Assembly: GCF_050947875.1 (NCBI RefSeq)
Contig: NC_134570.1
Coordinates: 202,567,750 to 202,631,749 of the forward strand
Direction of reading: 5' to 3'
Source: Dermacentor variabilis
Taxonomy: Eukaryota; Arthropoda; Arachnida; Ixodida; Ixodidae
DNA length: 64,000 nucleotides
Made by a program: the position numbers and the translations under genes
Shown here: piece by piece, positions 40,690 to 52,599 of the stretch
How the letters are laid out: each line of letters begins with the position of its first letter
Position numbering within the stretch: position 1 is the first letter of the stretch
The notes under the pieces: generated by a model
The model's input: the letters and a program-made list of their open reading frames with translations, nothing else
Database searches by the model: none
Told to the model about the DNA's origin: nothing

Positions 40690-43600
40690 GACTGGAAGGA
40701 ACCGAAGGCTCCGCAATGAAGTTGGTGGCTCCGTCCACATCGGGACAGGGAGGTGGTTACTCTCCGCGACGTCGCGGGCCCTTTGGATGGTCTGTAGTTG
40801 CTTTGTTAAATCCGAGCTCTTCAGCAAGGCGTCCCACTTGGATTTGTATTGAAATTCGGAGCCCGCGTTGTACGGGCACATCCAGAGCATGTGGTTGAAG
40901 GAGCAGTACGCGTGACCGCGTTTGGAGAACGACTGCGGGAAGTCGGGGTCTATCCAACTAAACACTCTGGGGCTGAGGTAAGATCTCATCTGTAAAATCC
41001 TGAAAGTAACAGCCTAAGCCCTGTTCAGTTTCGGGCTGGGAGGAGGGAATTTCCTCCTGCTGTGTCTGTAATGCGACGTAATTTCGTGAAAGGTGGTAAG
41101 ATGATCTTTGAAGGGGCAATCCTGTGGGAGAGCCGGACCGTTCGCTCGGGCGCGGTTCGTGAATTCACGCACCAGGCAGTTGGCCCACTCGTTAGGGTTG
41201 CAACCTGCTTGGTTTGTTACATCGTTCATGTGGGCTGGTGATACCAGCCATGTGGTGGTGATACCACGCTATGGTATCACCTGCAGTTTCTTCTCCCGTA
41301 GTAATACGAAAGGATCTGCTGACGATATCCGCTTTGTGTTTAGAAACTAGAGCCACGCACTCGTGGCACTAGAGCCACGCACGACTCGCGCACGGCCCTT
41401 ACAGCCGTGCGCGAGTCGGAGAAAATGGTCGCTGGGCCTTTTGCGGCTAGAAGAGCCAAGGCTACCGCGGTTTCCTCTGCATCGTTCGCGTGCTTAGCGT
41501 AGACTGACGCGGCGCTGATAAGTGTTCCGCACACGTCAATGACCGTGATTGCAAACCTGTCTTCGCTGCCATATTTAGCGGAGTCGACGAAGAATACATC
41601 TGCCCCGTAAGGATCGATTCGTCGAAGGATGGTTCTAGCCCGCGCTGTTCTGCGACCTTCGTTATATATTAGATGGATATTACTCGGTACGGACTCAACC
41701 TTCATACTTTCCCGGGCTAATTTAGACAGGGGGTGTCTGTCGAGTGGCGCCTGTACAGGGAGTACTCCAGCTTCATCGAGAATCTTAATTCCCGGCTTAG
41801 TTGACGAAAGCCTGGAGATGTGTGCAATAAAGTGCGCTTCAATTAATTCGTCTGTGGTATTGTGAAATACGAGTTCAAGTAGTTTTACCGTGCTAGCGGA
41901 TTGTGAAACACCGAGTATTCTTTTGACGCCGGACCTAATGAGCGTGTCTAGTTTGTTCTTTTCGATTTTGCTCCATTTGAGGTACGGTGCCGTGTAAGTA
42001 ATATGACTCATGAAGAAAGCTTGGACGACCCTGAATAGGTTGTCCTCCTTGAGTCCCCCCCTTTTGCTTGCGCTCCTAGTGATGAGTCTTTGTATATTTT
42101 TCGCCTGTGCGCCTAGCTTTTTTAGAGCTTCTGCATTACACCCTTTGGCGTTGATTAAAAGTCCTAAAATTTTGATGGAGTTCACCGCGGAATGGGGTGT
42201 CCTTCTCGTGTTGTAATTTCGACTGGAAGCGTTTCCAGAGGCTCGAGGTTCCTAACGCCCTGCCCTAACTGTCTGTAGAGGAGGAATTCGGATTTAGTCA
42301 GTGACAGCTTGAGACCCCTGCACGTAAGAAATTCTTCCGTTACATGTATGGCCACCTGGAGAGATTGCTTTAGATCGGCCGGAGGTCCCTCCGGAGACCA
42401 GATGGTGATAGTGTCTGCATAGATTGCATGGCCTATTTTTGGGAGTGCAGTCAGCGTTTCGGAGAGTTTATGCATGGCGATATTAAATAGTAGCGGGGAT
42501 AGGACCGAGCCCTGAGGGGTTCCTCAGTTGCCCAGTTCGTAGGGACCACCCGAGTTCGTGCCCAGCCGAAGGAAAGCTTACCTTTACGATAGGAATGAGT
42601 GAATGAAATTAAAGAATCTCCGCCCTAGGTTGAGATAGGAAATTTCGTTCAAGATGTGTTCGTGAGCCACCTTATCAAAGCCCTTAGCGAGGTTGAGTGC
42701 AGTGATACCTCGTGCGTCCCGCGTCTCGTTGTCCAATAGGGATCTTTTCAGGAGAAGCATTGCGTCCTGTGTGGAGAGTCCCCTTCTAAAACCTATTAGA
42801 TTATGCCTAAAGAGTTCGTGGTTTTCCACATGTTCAACGATTCTATTGTGTACTGCATGTTCGGCCACTTTGCTAATGCACGATGTTAGAGAGATGGGAC
42901 GCAGGTTATTTATGTGCGGAGGTTTCCCCAGTTTGGGGGTGAGCACCACCTTTGCGGTGCGTCATTCCGACGGGACCTGACTATAGCTCCACACCTCATT
43001 TATCTCTGCCGTTAGGATTTCGATGGCCTTGTCGCCCAGGTTCCGGAAGAGCTTGCTGGTGATCCCATCTGGCTCCGGGGCGGATCTTCCATTTAAGTTG
43101 AAAAGTACGTGTCTGATTTCTGAAATTGTAAAAGGTTCGTCTAATTCTGGCCTGTCTAGCCCCGTGTAACCCGCTCTCGCGTTTATACCTTGCGAATCTC
43201 CTTCCTTGACGGGTAGGTAAGTTCGCGCCAGGTCGTTGACAATTACTTCGTTTATGTATGCTTATGTATGAGCCTATCGACGGTGAGATTTAAAGCATTC
43301 CTGGACTGTTTGTCGTTGAGGAGGCTTTTGAGCACATTCCACTGAATACCTCTTCTCATGTGGCCGTCTGTTTCGTTGAACGTCTCGTCCCACTGTTGCA
43401 GGGCCAGTTGTCTGGAATGCCACTCTATTTCCGTGTTTAGTGATATAAGTTTTGCTCGTGGTCGGCGATTTATTTTCTGCATTTTCCACCTCTCCTCCAG
43501 GAGATGTGCTAACCGCGAGTCCATTTTGAGGACTTCAAGTTGTGTGCTGATTTCTTTGGTCGCGTTTTTGACTGCCCGTTTAAGATTGGCAATTAGATCT

Positions 43601-44340
43601 TTAAATGATTCGCTTGCGGGTGCCGTTCTGGCTCGAACTTTCCGGAAAAGATCCCAATCGACGTATTCGTATTTGACGGGAGGTTTGGGTTTGACTTGCA
43701 CGGCGATTTCGAGAACGTAGTGGTCACTACCCAAGTCCTCCTGGAGATTATCCCACGTGTCCTCTATATTTCGGGAGAATGCGACGTCTGGCGTTGTGTC
43801 TGGACTGGCCGAATTATCCCGTCTAGTGGGAAACCTAGGATCCGTAACAAGCGTGACGTTAAAATCGGCTGCACACCTGGCAAAGTTTGTGCCCTTCTTG
43901 CTGTTGAAGCCGTATCCCCATTCTGTGTTTGGAGCGTTGAAGTCCACCGAAATTAAGAGGGGCGCGTCTCTGGCTGCCCTGATTGCGGAATCAAATAGTG
44001 CATTAAAGTCTCTGTTCCTATCTGCAGACGGACTGCAGACGTTAAGAATAAAGGCATTCGCGTTGCTCGGTCTACTGGGCACGAGCTCGATCAGTTGTGC
44101 TTCTAGTCCGCTCCGATATTTTGGAACGATGTGCTCCACAGAGACACTCTTTTTAACTAAGGCGGCGATGCCTCTCCCTGTTTCGCCTTTGTGCGCTACT
44201 GTGCGATACCCGGACAGAGTGATCTCCTTCCCCGCGAGCGTCTCCTGCAGTAAGATGACTTGTGGCTTGTCGGTCACCGATCTGAAAAGCTGACCTAACG
44301 GAGCCTTGCGCCTCTGGAAGCTAGCACAGTTTGCTGCCAA
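40690..44340 (-). pseudogene. LINE ORF2 pseudogene (endonuclease, RT, RNase H)
   Basis: Endonuclease 43500-44340 (IWQ then a frame change, VILLQETLAGKE, LISVDFNAPNTEWGYG, GSDHYVLEIAV). RT: KLGKPPHINNLRPISLTSCI near 42920, LNLAKGFDKVAH (motif A, first Asp replaced by Asn) near 42670, GHAIYADTITIW (motif C, second Asp replaced by Thr) near 42430. RNase H: VFFVDSAKYGSEDRFAITV near 41580 and IFSDSRTAVRAVRES near 41410. Frame breaks lie near 44335, 43250 (beside a repeated CTTATGTATG), 42540, 42190 and 41340. Two catalytic RT acids are lost, so the protein would be dead even if frames were restored. RNase H contains a 15-bp-stem hairpin at 41382-41418. Confidence 0.9.
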
Positions 44341-44390
44341 ATCTTGACGGTATTGTTATTTGTGACCCCCATCTTCTTTACTGCAAAATT

Positions 44391-46088
44391 TCAAGAAACC
44401 CTTGACGCCCCCGTCGGGATTTGATCCGTTGGGAGCGGTTCAGTATGTATTGTTTGTCTACATTTGGGCTGAGCCCTAGGTCTTTCTAGTAGCGTTACTT
44501 TCAACTCTATGGCGGAGAGCATTTCCACAATCCTACTGAGGACCTTCTCCAATTTACCCTCGTTTTTGACGGTGGAAGCCGAGGCGGCGGACGGGATCTC
44601 GTTGACCTCGGTTATGTCGCCCTCTTCTTTCTCCTCCTTGTCGTTAAAAGGCTCCGGGTTGAGCGTTTTGCGTTTCGACTGCCCGGCTAACGGACTTGGG
44701 TTACTGTTGCTAAACTCGTGCCGGTTTATGTTTTTCCATTTTGCGTTGTTGAAAGATTCCCTAAGCTCTGCAAGCTCGCGCATAAGTTCCCCATTTTCCG
44801 GTTCCAGCGCTTGGATACAGGGATCAATCCTATGCTCTGGCTGTGCCTCACTTTTAGTTTCTTTGCTTGATGCGTTCTTCCTCCCGGATGGCTGCGTCGC
44901 TCCCTTGACCTTGTCGGCCCACGTGGCCCACTTGACCGACTGGGAGCGAGACCAGGCTCTCGATCTGGAGGAGCGTTTTCCTTGCCTCGGTTTGGATTCT
45001 CTCCTCGAGCGTGAGCGCCCTCCGGATTGAGATCGGGTACTGAGGATGGTGCCGCTCCACGCAGCTGGTGCAGCCGGCGAGATGTCGCCAATTGCGTTGG
45101 TGACATCCGACTCTTCGTCCAGTTGTGCCTTCCTTGCTCTTTGTTGGTGCCTTCGGCGTCGGTGTCGTACGATGGTCGGGATTTTACAGTGCTTTTTGCA
45201 CGTTCGATCCCGGGTGACGTGGGGCCCACCACACGCTTCGCATTTAGGGGTGCATTGATTTTCTTTGTCGTCCGCTTTTGCTTTTCCACAACCACGACAT
45301 TTCCTTCTCTCTTCCTCGCTGCTGATGGTAACGTCGGCACGGTGAGCTACGTGGCCGCAAGCATGGCAAACGTCGACTTGGCGTCGGGATAGAGGACATG
45401 GCAGCAAAGCTGCGCCACAGATCACGTGGTTGGGCACACGCATGCCTCTGAATAAAATCACGACTACGTGCGAGTTGTTCATTCGTCTGGCTTCTAGTGC
45501 GGTGGCATTTCTTTCGCTCACAATCATGTTTCTAAGCGTGCCTTCGTCGTGACAGGGGTTGATGTGCCTTATTACGCCTTTGCACGTATCTTCGGCGGCG
45601 GCGATGTACGCCGAGACTTCGTAGGCTCCGTACTTAGTATGGATTTTATTTAGTCTCGCATAGTCCTTCGCATTACAGGTGTGTGGAGTGGAGATGATTC
45701 CAATATTCTGTACCTTGTTTTGGCACACGGTGTCTTCCTTCACTTGATGCTAAGGCAGGGCCGCCGCCATGGCCACGGCCTGAGCAAGCAGCACTACGTC
45801 AGCTTTTGATACGTCGAGGCCTCCCTTGGGGCGCACGATAATGTTGATCTGTTCCTTCGGGAGCTTCGGAAGTGGCCAAGGTACCGTTACTTGTGACAAC
45901 AGACTTTTAGCCGGTCCCTTGGCATTTCGGTAGCCAGCCGGCTTGTTCACGGTGCCACGTTGGCCATCTCGTAATGGCGGCCTCTTCGTCTCCTGATTTT
46001 TACGATCGCTGAGGGCGGTGATCCACCCCGCACCGTTTGGATCTTCCTGGGTTACGTCCATACCTTCCACAGTTACGACTTCTGGCAT
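44391..46088 (-). pseudogene. LINE ORF1 with one premature stop
   Basis: Starts at ATG 46088 (MPEVVTVEGMDVTQEDPNG). A block PKEQINIIVRPKGGLDVSKA near 45850 precedes a TAG at about 45748, after which the frame continues with KEDTVCQNKVQNIGIISTP. Zinc knuckles: CHACGHVAHRADV (the final Cys missing) near 45350, CRGCGKAKADDKENQCTPKC near 45270 and CEACGGPHVTRDRTC near 45220. The tail is Ser/Arg-rich then acidic, with a leucine-rich segment KVLSRIVEMLSAIELKVTLL near 44510. RNA-binding Gag-like protein. The N-terminal ~110 residues here show what is missing from the truncated copy at 29.2 kb. Confidence 0.85.
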
Positions 46089-46574
46089 GGCGTTGCTTTC
46101 GATGAACGCACGTGACGTCGCTTTAGTCGCGCACAGAGACGGGAAAACGCAATCATGGGGCTGCCTATACAGGCAGGCCTTCCTGCACCGCAGCGTCGAG
46201 AGCAGGCTGTGTCCGTTAGGGCTAGTTCTCTCGTCGGCGTAATCGTAGAGGAAAAGTCTCAGAATGTGACGAAAAGTTCACCCACCGATAAAGCTCTGGT
46301 ATCGGCGGATTCCTTGAAACTTGGCGGTTCCGATGAGGTATAAATATTCAGGGTTCTTCTTGAAAAGACGTCCAAAAACATTTAAGAACGCGGGAGCGGA
46401 CGTGGATACGTCCGCACTGCTCGGCCCCTTTTCTTCTTTCCTCAACAGCGCAGGTCTTTTACGTTTTTTACAAGGCCACATCTCAACCACATCGCGATGC
46501 GGCCGTAGTTGGTGGCGTGCGTCCAAACCACGTCCCGACGCGGCCGGCATCAGCAGCCTGAAATAAGTGAGAAG

Positions 46575-48462
46575 GAAACTTGGCAAACGACAAACCAAGA
46601 TGTATGCACTGAAAGATAAGCAGGGTAATATCATCAGCAATCACGAAAGTGTACTAAAATCAGCGGAATAATTCTATACTGTCCTTTACAGTACCCAGAG
46701 GACTCAGGAGTACTCTGTTCGAAAGAATAATCAACAGTATACAGAAACTCCTGCTATAACTAGAGAGAAGGTCAGAAGGGCAGTGCAAGGCATGAAACGG
46801 GGAAAAGCGGCAGGAGAGAACGGAATAGCAGTCGACTTAATCAAAGCTGGAGGAGACATAATGCTAGGAAAACTGGCGTCTTTATACGAAGTGTCTATCG
46901 ACTGCAAGGGTCCTAGAAAACTGGAAGAATGCCAACATTATATTAATCCACAAAAAGAGAGACGTTAAGGAACTGTAAAATTGTAGGCACCTTAGCTTAC
47001 TCCCAGTATTATATAAAATATTTTCCAAAATAATATTCTATACAACAAGGGCAACACTGGACTTTTGTCAACCAAGGGAACAGGCGGGCTTCAGGAAGGG
47101 GTACTCTAGAATGGATCACATCCGTGTCAATAATCAGGTTATCAAGAAATACACAGAGCACAATAAGCCTCTCTATATGGCTTTCATAGATTATGAAAAG
47201 GCATTTCATTAAGTAGAGATACGAGCAGTTATAGAGGCATTACGTCATCAAGTAAAGAACGCTACGTGAATACCTTGGAAAATATCTACAGAGGTTACAC
47301 AGCTACCTTAATTCTACACAAAAAAACTGGGAAGATACCTGTAAAGAAAGGGTCAGACAGGGAGACACCATCTCCGCAATGCTATTCACTGCCTGCTTGG
47401 AAGAAGTATTCAAGCTATTAAGCTGGGAACGCTTAGGAGTAAGGATCGACTGCGAATATCTCAAGCAACCTTTGGCTTACCGATGACACTTTTCTACTCA
47501 GCAACACTGCAGAGGAGTTACAACAAATGATTGAGAACCTTAACAGTGACAGTGTAAGAGTGAGGTTGAAGATTAATATGCAGAAGGCAAAGATACTAAT
47601 GTATATCCGGGCAAGGGAACAAGTGTTCAGGACCGCCAGCCAGCCTCTAGATTCTGTGAAGGAGTACGTTTACCTAGGTCAACTAATCACAGGGAACCCT
47701 GATCATGAGAAGGAAATTCATAGAAGAATAAAAATGCATTGAATCGAATACGGCAGACATTGTCAGCTCCAGACTGGAAGCCTACTATTGTCATTGAAAC
47801 GAAGTGTACAATCAGTGCATTTTAGCAGAGCTGACATATGGGGCAGACTTGGAGACTGACAAAGAAGCTTCAGAATAAGTTAAGGTCCACGCAAAAAGCG
47901 ATTGAACGAAGAATGCTAGGCATAACTTAAGGGACAGAACGAGAGTGGTTTGGTTGAGAGAGGAAACGGGTATAGACGTTATGCTAATAGACATTAAGAG
48001 AAAAGAAAAGCGCTGGGCAGGTCATGTATTGGGCAGATTAGATAACCGTTGGACCATTAGGGTGACAGAATAAGTACCAAGAGGTCGTGGGAGCGAATCC
48101 TGCCCACGGCCGCCGCATTTCGATGGGGGCGAAATGCGACAACACCCGTGTACTTCGATTGAGGTGTACGTTAAAGAAGCCTAGGTGGTCGAAATTTCCG
48201 GAGTCCTCCACTAAGGCGTGCCTCATAATAAGAAAGTGCTTTCGGCACGTAAAATCACATAATTTAATTAATTTTAATTTTAAATGAGTACCAAGAGAAG
48301 GGAAGCGCAGTAGAAACGGCAGAAGACTGGGTGGTGCGACAGAATGAGAAAATTTGCGGGTGCAAGTTGGAATCGGTTGGCGCAGGACAGGGGCAATTGG
48401 AGATCGCAGGGAGAGGCCTTCGTCCGGCAGTGAACATAAATAGGCTGATGTTGATGAAGTTC
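46575..48462 (+). mobile_element. RTE-clade LINE, 5'-truncated, with SINE insertion
   Basis: + strand blocks: MYALKDKQGNIISNHESVLK near 46600, VRRAVQGMKRGKAAGENGIA near 46770, REQAGFRKGYSRMDHIRVNN near 47080, LYMAFIDYEKAFH (motif A) near 47175, RQGDTISAMLFTACLEE near 47355, a degraded LTDDTFLLSNTAEELQ motif C near 47475, RLKINMQKAKIL near 47565, and KRWAGHVLGRLDNRWTIRVT at 48010-48065. After the SINE, VPREGKRSRNGRRLG and FVRQ continue; the end has a GATGTTGATGAA tail. Endonuclease missing; many breaks. Same clade as the 0.3-1.9 kb copy. Confidence 0.9.
48084..48286 (+). mobile_element. SINE (Ruka-like) inserted in RTE, 5'-truncated
   Basis: Body sequence GGCCGCCGCATTTCGATGGG, GGTGTACGTTAAAGAAGCC, CCTCATAATAAGAAAGTGC and tail CACGTAAAATCACATAATT. 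An exact 11-bp duplication AGTACCAAGAG (48073-48083 and 48287-48297) flanks it, and RTE sequence continues across. The tRNA-like head is mostly lost; only the B-box end GGGAGCGAATCC remains. Confidence 0.92.
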
Positions 48463-48639
48463 ATGAGCGTATGGGCTGCATATGCTCTATGGCCATATTC
48501 GTCATTGCTAGAGAAGAGTTGTAAAAAAGCAGTTGCACTTTTGCTAGTGTCGATGCCGCATGTCTTCTACGATGACTATTTCATTTTTTTGTGATAGCAA
48601 TTATATGGACACTACTGACACATTTCTGCCGCTGGCGTC

Positions 48640-49260
48640 GGTCTCACTATGAGGTTCCGTGTAAAGTCCAAGGTCGATAACGCCGTTGCCACGCACCGTA
48701 TGCTACATGTACGAGTAAAAGCACGCGAGGGCAACCGACGATCGCGGCTCAATCTCGCACGCGCCAGGAAGGAAGGCGAGGAGCAAACACGCTGTCTCCC
48801 GTCGCGAGATGGGCCTTGCGAAAATGGGAGGGAGGGAGGGGGTGCATTGTGCTCCGGCAGCAACTGCGTATTTCGCGACCGCAGGCAAGGGAAACTGACG
48901 GTCGCGGCTCCATCTTGAGCGCGTAAGGAATGGGATCGAGGCGGCAGGGCGGAAAGGGGGGGGGGTCTTCGACTCTGGCAGTGAGTGCGTACTTCGCACG
49001 GCTGTGCGCGGTCGCGCGCCACGTATCTTGAAAAGGATCTACAGACGGCTCACATTTTTTTGCGCGTTTTGTTCTCGCCACTCCCGCGTTGAAGCGATAG
49101 ACAAAAGTTACCTCGCTTGCTGCTGCTGCCGCGCTTGCTCACACCAGCGTTATGACAGCGAGGGTCCGCGCTCATCGAGTGAGACTTGTTAATGTTTCGT
49201 TGTGCGCGTTGACACTGTGCTCCTTAATTAAGTTAGTAACATAATTAGTAAGCGAATGCT
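48640..49260. repeat. GC-rich segment with a duplicated ~200-bp unit
   Basis: Two similar phrases occur: CCGACGATCGCGGCTCAATC followed by GCGCCAGGAAGGAAGGCGAG (near 48738-48782), and CTGACGGTCGCGGCTCCATC followed by GCGTAAGGAATGGGATCGAG (near 48895-48940). G-runs at 48824-48841 and 48955-48964. Open frames across it on the minus strand (up to 136 aa) are low-complexity. Probably a dispersed repeat. Confidence 0.45.
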
Positions 49261-49524
49261 TCTGAGTTTACACGGCCAATAAAGCTACTATTCCTACTTC
49301 CTATAGCTCTCTACTAATTTTCTTTCGCAGTCGATGTTTCGCCTTTCGGGCGAAACTGCGACTTTGTTAGGGTGAATATTTATTGCATCGAATGAAACGT
49401 CAATAGCGTTGGCTTCTTGGTGCGCCCACTGCACCGCTACATTTAGGTACATATGTATGTCCAGTTTCGTGTTTTATTTGCCAGGGAATTCACGTCTACA
49501 TTATCAGATTATTGCACCTTTTAG

Positions 49525-49758
49525 GTATCTCCGTGCCATCGGCAAAGGTACAAGGAAAACTTCTGCGTGAAGTCTACGCTGAAGCCAACGTGGATCCGCG
49601 GCGAGTGCTGTATCTTGAAGCTCATGGTACGGGAACTACGGTGGGCGACCCTCTGGAACTTGCTGCCATAAGCGATTTCTTCTGCGGGTCAGGACGAGAT
49701 ACGCCGCTCAAGATAGGATCTGTGAAGAGCAATGTCGGCCACGCCGAAGCCGCCTCTG
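49525..49758 (+). CDS. FASN-like: Fatty acid synthase exon: ketoacyl synthase, catalytic His region
   Basis: A 78-codon exon. It contains EAHGTGTTVGDPLELAAIS (first active-site His of the ketoacyl synthase) and PLKIGSVKSNVGHAEAASG (second active-site His in NVGH). With the upstream Cys these form the Cys-His-His site that decarboxylates malonyl-ACP and condenses chains. Splice borders: TGCACCTTTTAG before and CTCTG|GTGAGG after; phases 1 and 1. The non-ATG open frame starting at 49512 is intron read-through. Follows the 15760 exon across a 33.6-kb intron and precedes a 6,676-bp intron. Confidence 0.96.
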
Positions 49759-50043
49759 GTGAGGAGATACAAGGTTTTTCTGCTGATTTTTCAGAATGTG
49801 AATAATGGGTTCGTAGTCATTACAAGAAGGTCGACGCCCCATAGGGTAATGGCTATTTGAAATCACTGTTTAGTTTACCCGGAGACCAGATTTTTACTGT
49901 CAAGAAAGTTAGTGTACAATATAAGCATTTTGGTAAGTAATGAATGTGAGAAACCAATTGGGCCACCTAATTAACAGCACATGTGTATAAATGCTTCCCC
50001 GAAAGGGGTTGTGGAAGGAAACTTTCGGAATGAAGAAGAATAT

Positions 50044-50448
50044 TGACACGTGTACTTGTTTGTCTTTATCAGGTGACACGTTTCACCACCTAACAAATGT
50101 TATCGCACAGCGCAGGACGCGCCTGCGTGTGTCGGTAGTCTCTGGAACGTTATTGATAGTTCCATCTGCTGTCTGTGACCGAACCTTGTGTAATCTGATT
50201 GCGTGTGTGCAAGACGCGAATAATGTAGAACTTTGTGGAAGGCACACGGGTTCCAGCGATTACTCTGTAACATTCGACGACTGATGTACAAAATCCGACG
50301 CACTACACCCACTGAAAACATTTTGACGACCGCCAACTGTCTTCGCCGTTGGCGCCTGTTTCTATGGGCACAGGTTCGCCCAATAAAAGTTAGTTTTGTA
50401 TTTCACAGTGTTGCTATTGTGTTCTTTATACGTCACTACCACGTGGCA
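50044..50448 (+). mobile_element. Solo LTR of a gypsy-like element, 405 bp
   Basis: Begins TGACACGTGTAC and ends CCACGTGGCA, with a 4-bp duplication ATAT on both sides (50040-50043 and 50449-50452). Similar over its whole length to the LTR at 62262-62695. Contains CCCAATAAAAG, a poly(A) signal. No internal sequence follows, so the element was lost by LTR-LTR recombination. Open frames inside are coincidental. Confidence 0.9.
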
Positions 50449-50452
50449 ATAT

Positions 50453-51105
50453 CCACAAAAGTTGGCGTCGAATACAAAATTGTATGAAATGTTTATTTGT
50501 TAAAACGGTTCAGAAAGTTTAATTTCAGTTTCCATGGTTAACTGAGCGTACGTATACCTTATGTAAATGAATGGTAATCATCACCAATTTAAGGTTTTCG
50601 CAGCTGTGTAGATTAGAAGAGAGGAGCATTTGAAGCCGCGTGTACATTTTTAGACGATCGAAATAGAAAAACAAAGGTATGCGAGAACTCTATATACAAT
50701 TTACATTTGTAGTTTTACTGTAAACCAAACTATACCACGAACACCGATATCATTCATAGTCCGAAGGAGATGAGCATAAAGACGAACATAATTTTACTTA
50801 ACGCACATGTGGGACTGTTTATAAGGAGGCAAAATCTTCAGATAAATGTACATTACAGATCTGAATGGCGCCTAATAGCCAGATATATTTAGGCTGCTGC
50901 AAGAGCGGATCAGAAAGGCTTGGTTTTTTATTAGTTACGACCATATGAAGAAACAAACAAAGCAGCCGAAAGTATAGTGTAGATTTGTGTTATTTTTAGT
51001 TCAAATGAGAACAAAATAGAGATAGCCGAAGCGAAAGTAGATAAAACAAAAAGTGGCGCGAAATGGGCTTGTTGTTAGATCTTAAATGGCACTAGTTGAG
51101 CGCTT
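50453..51105. other. FAS intron spacer, nothing recognised
   Basis: AT-rich; no ORF or repeat. Confidence 0.6.
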
Positions 51106-51489
51106 AGTAAAGACGAGGATGAAAAAGAGACACACGGACGCATGGGCGCTAATTACAACCATGAAGTTTAATTCCTTGAGCGAACAGAACAGAAGTGCCT
51201 TCGCATCACGTCACCGACCACGTGCACCACGTTGCGACCGAGGAGCAAGATGACAAGATGGACAGTACAAGCAGGAGGCATGAAATTTAGTTACACAAGG
51301 GCAAAAAATTCACTTCTTTATCGCACAACGCTAAGGAAGCCTTGCTGATAGAGGAACCGCCGTGACTGCCAGCCAGCTCGCCCTTAATCATTAAACGGAT
51401 GATTTGACACTTGTTGCTCCCTACTATCTCCGTTTTGTCAGAGAGGGGGACATACACACAAGCATGGCAATGAATAGCTAGAAAAACAT

Positions 51490-51610
51490 CTGAAGGTGTG
51501 CTGTTGTTTTGTACTTATGCTCCTTACGCCGTTCATTCATGCACTGTCCCGTTTGCCCAATGTAACAAGGGCTGCACCGCAACGGAATTCAATAGTCGAC
51601 TCCTGATTTC
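51490..51610 (-). pseudogene. GIY-YIG endonuclease motif of the Penelope-like element
   Basis: On the reverse strand IPLRCSPCYIGQTGQCMNER then RKEH: the YIGQTG core with the following Arg and Glu-His of Penelope-type GIY-YIG nucleases. One stop precedes it in the same frame. It nicks DNA during insertion in active relatives. Confidence 0.82.
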
Positions 51611-52599
51611 CACTCAAGGAACTTATTTTTGTGCATCTTTTTGCAACTCTACTTTCTCAGTCACATCAGTTGTCCTACACAAACTACCCAGCTCAGCTAG
51701 GTGCTGATAACACAACCTGCACAATGTCTTAAGCTGATATCTGTAGATTGTGCGAAATTTGGTAGATATACGGAATGACGGCTACATTACGGATCTCTAA
51801 AAGAGTCCCAGTGTTAAGGATGCAAACACAAACACCAGATTTTTTTTGTCGGAGGTCCTTCCTGCTACAGCCACTATTACAATAGGCGCTGACTACAGGG
51901 GGTCTTCAGGACCCGAGCTCTCACCGAAGAATTCCAAGGGGGCGGGACAGAGCCGCCAACACCCAGGCGATGCCGAAGCCTCCCCTTACCCCACTACCGC
52001 CTAGAGTGTCATTACAAGAGATCTGTTACTCACATCATTTGAGGTTCATTTTAGTTGCCTATGCCCATTCACTAGAATTTTCTTGTGGCTTAAAGCTTAC
52101 TGTATCATTACTAGTGCGGGCGTGCATCCCTTTCAATTCATACTTTCGCTTTATTTCTGCAAATCCTGAGTATAGAAGGACAAGCGCATTATAGAAGCAC
52201 CACCGTCGTTTAGCTCATGCGTATTTTTTTCAATTAAACATTTTTTTTTAAATTTGCACTCTGAAGACAGTGCACCGACACAATATATTTAAACATTTAC
52301 ACGACAGAGTTAAATTACGCTTTTAAAGAGAAGGAGGTAGCCAAGTAACGATTATTTCTGATGGTGTGGATAGCCTAGGCATAGAGAAAGAACATGTTGT
52401 TGTATGTTCACCTCGCTTCTAATTGCTTTGTGTGCTTTTTGACCCTGGAAAAGGCTTGCACACTGTAGTGACCGCTTAAGCAGAGTGTTTTATCAATGAA
52501 GTCTGAAACTCACGTGAATAATATGTGTCTCAATATTGCTTCTCTTTCCATTTGGCAATCCTTATAACTCACGAAAAAAAATTCAACGATGATTACGGT

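Larger units (their letters stand above)
40650..46560 (-). mobile_element. I-clade LINE, nearly full length, inactive
   Basis: Minus-strand element with ORF1 (44391-46088) and ORF2 (40690-44340, broken). On the element strand it ends CACTCTAATAAAGTTCTTGTC (complement of 40650-40672). The 5' limit is uncertain: reverse-strand sequence up to about 46560 keeps open stretches (KKRKRPALLRKEEKGPSSAD near 46450), then RTE sequence begins at about 46575. Architecture equals the 29.2-34.2 kb LINE but identity is low (e.g. RPISLTSCISKVAEHAVHNR against RPISLTSCLAKLMEHVVLNR), so it is a different family of the same clade. Confidence 0.88.

Noticed and set aside
43757..44293. 178-aa + strand open frame
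   Set aside because: Complement of the I-clade LINE endonuclease; no motif of its own.
48612..49081. Overlapping 98-136 aa minus frames
   Set aside because: Low-complexity translations of a GC-rich repeated unit.
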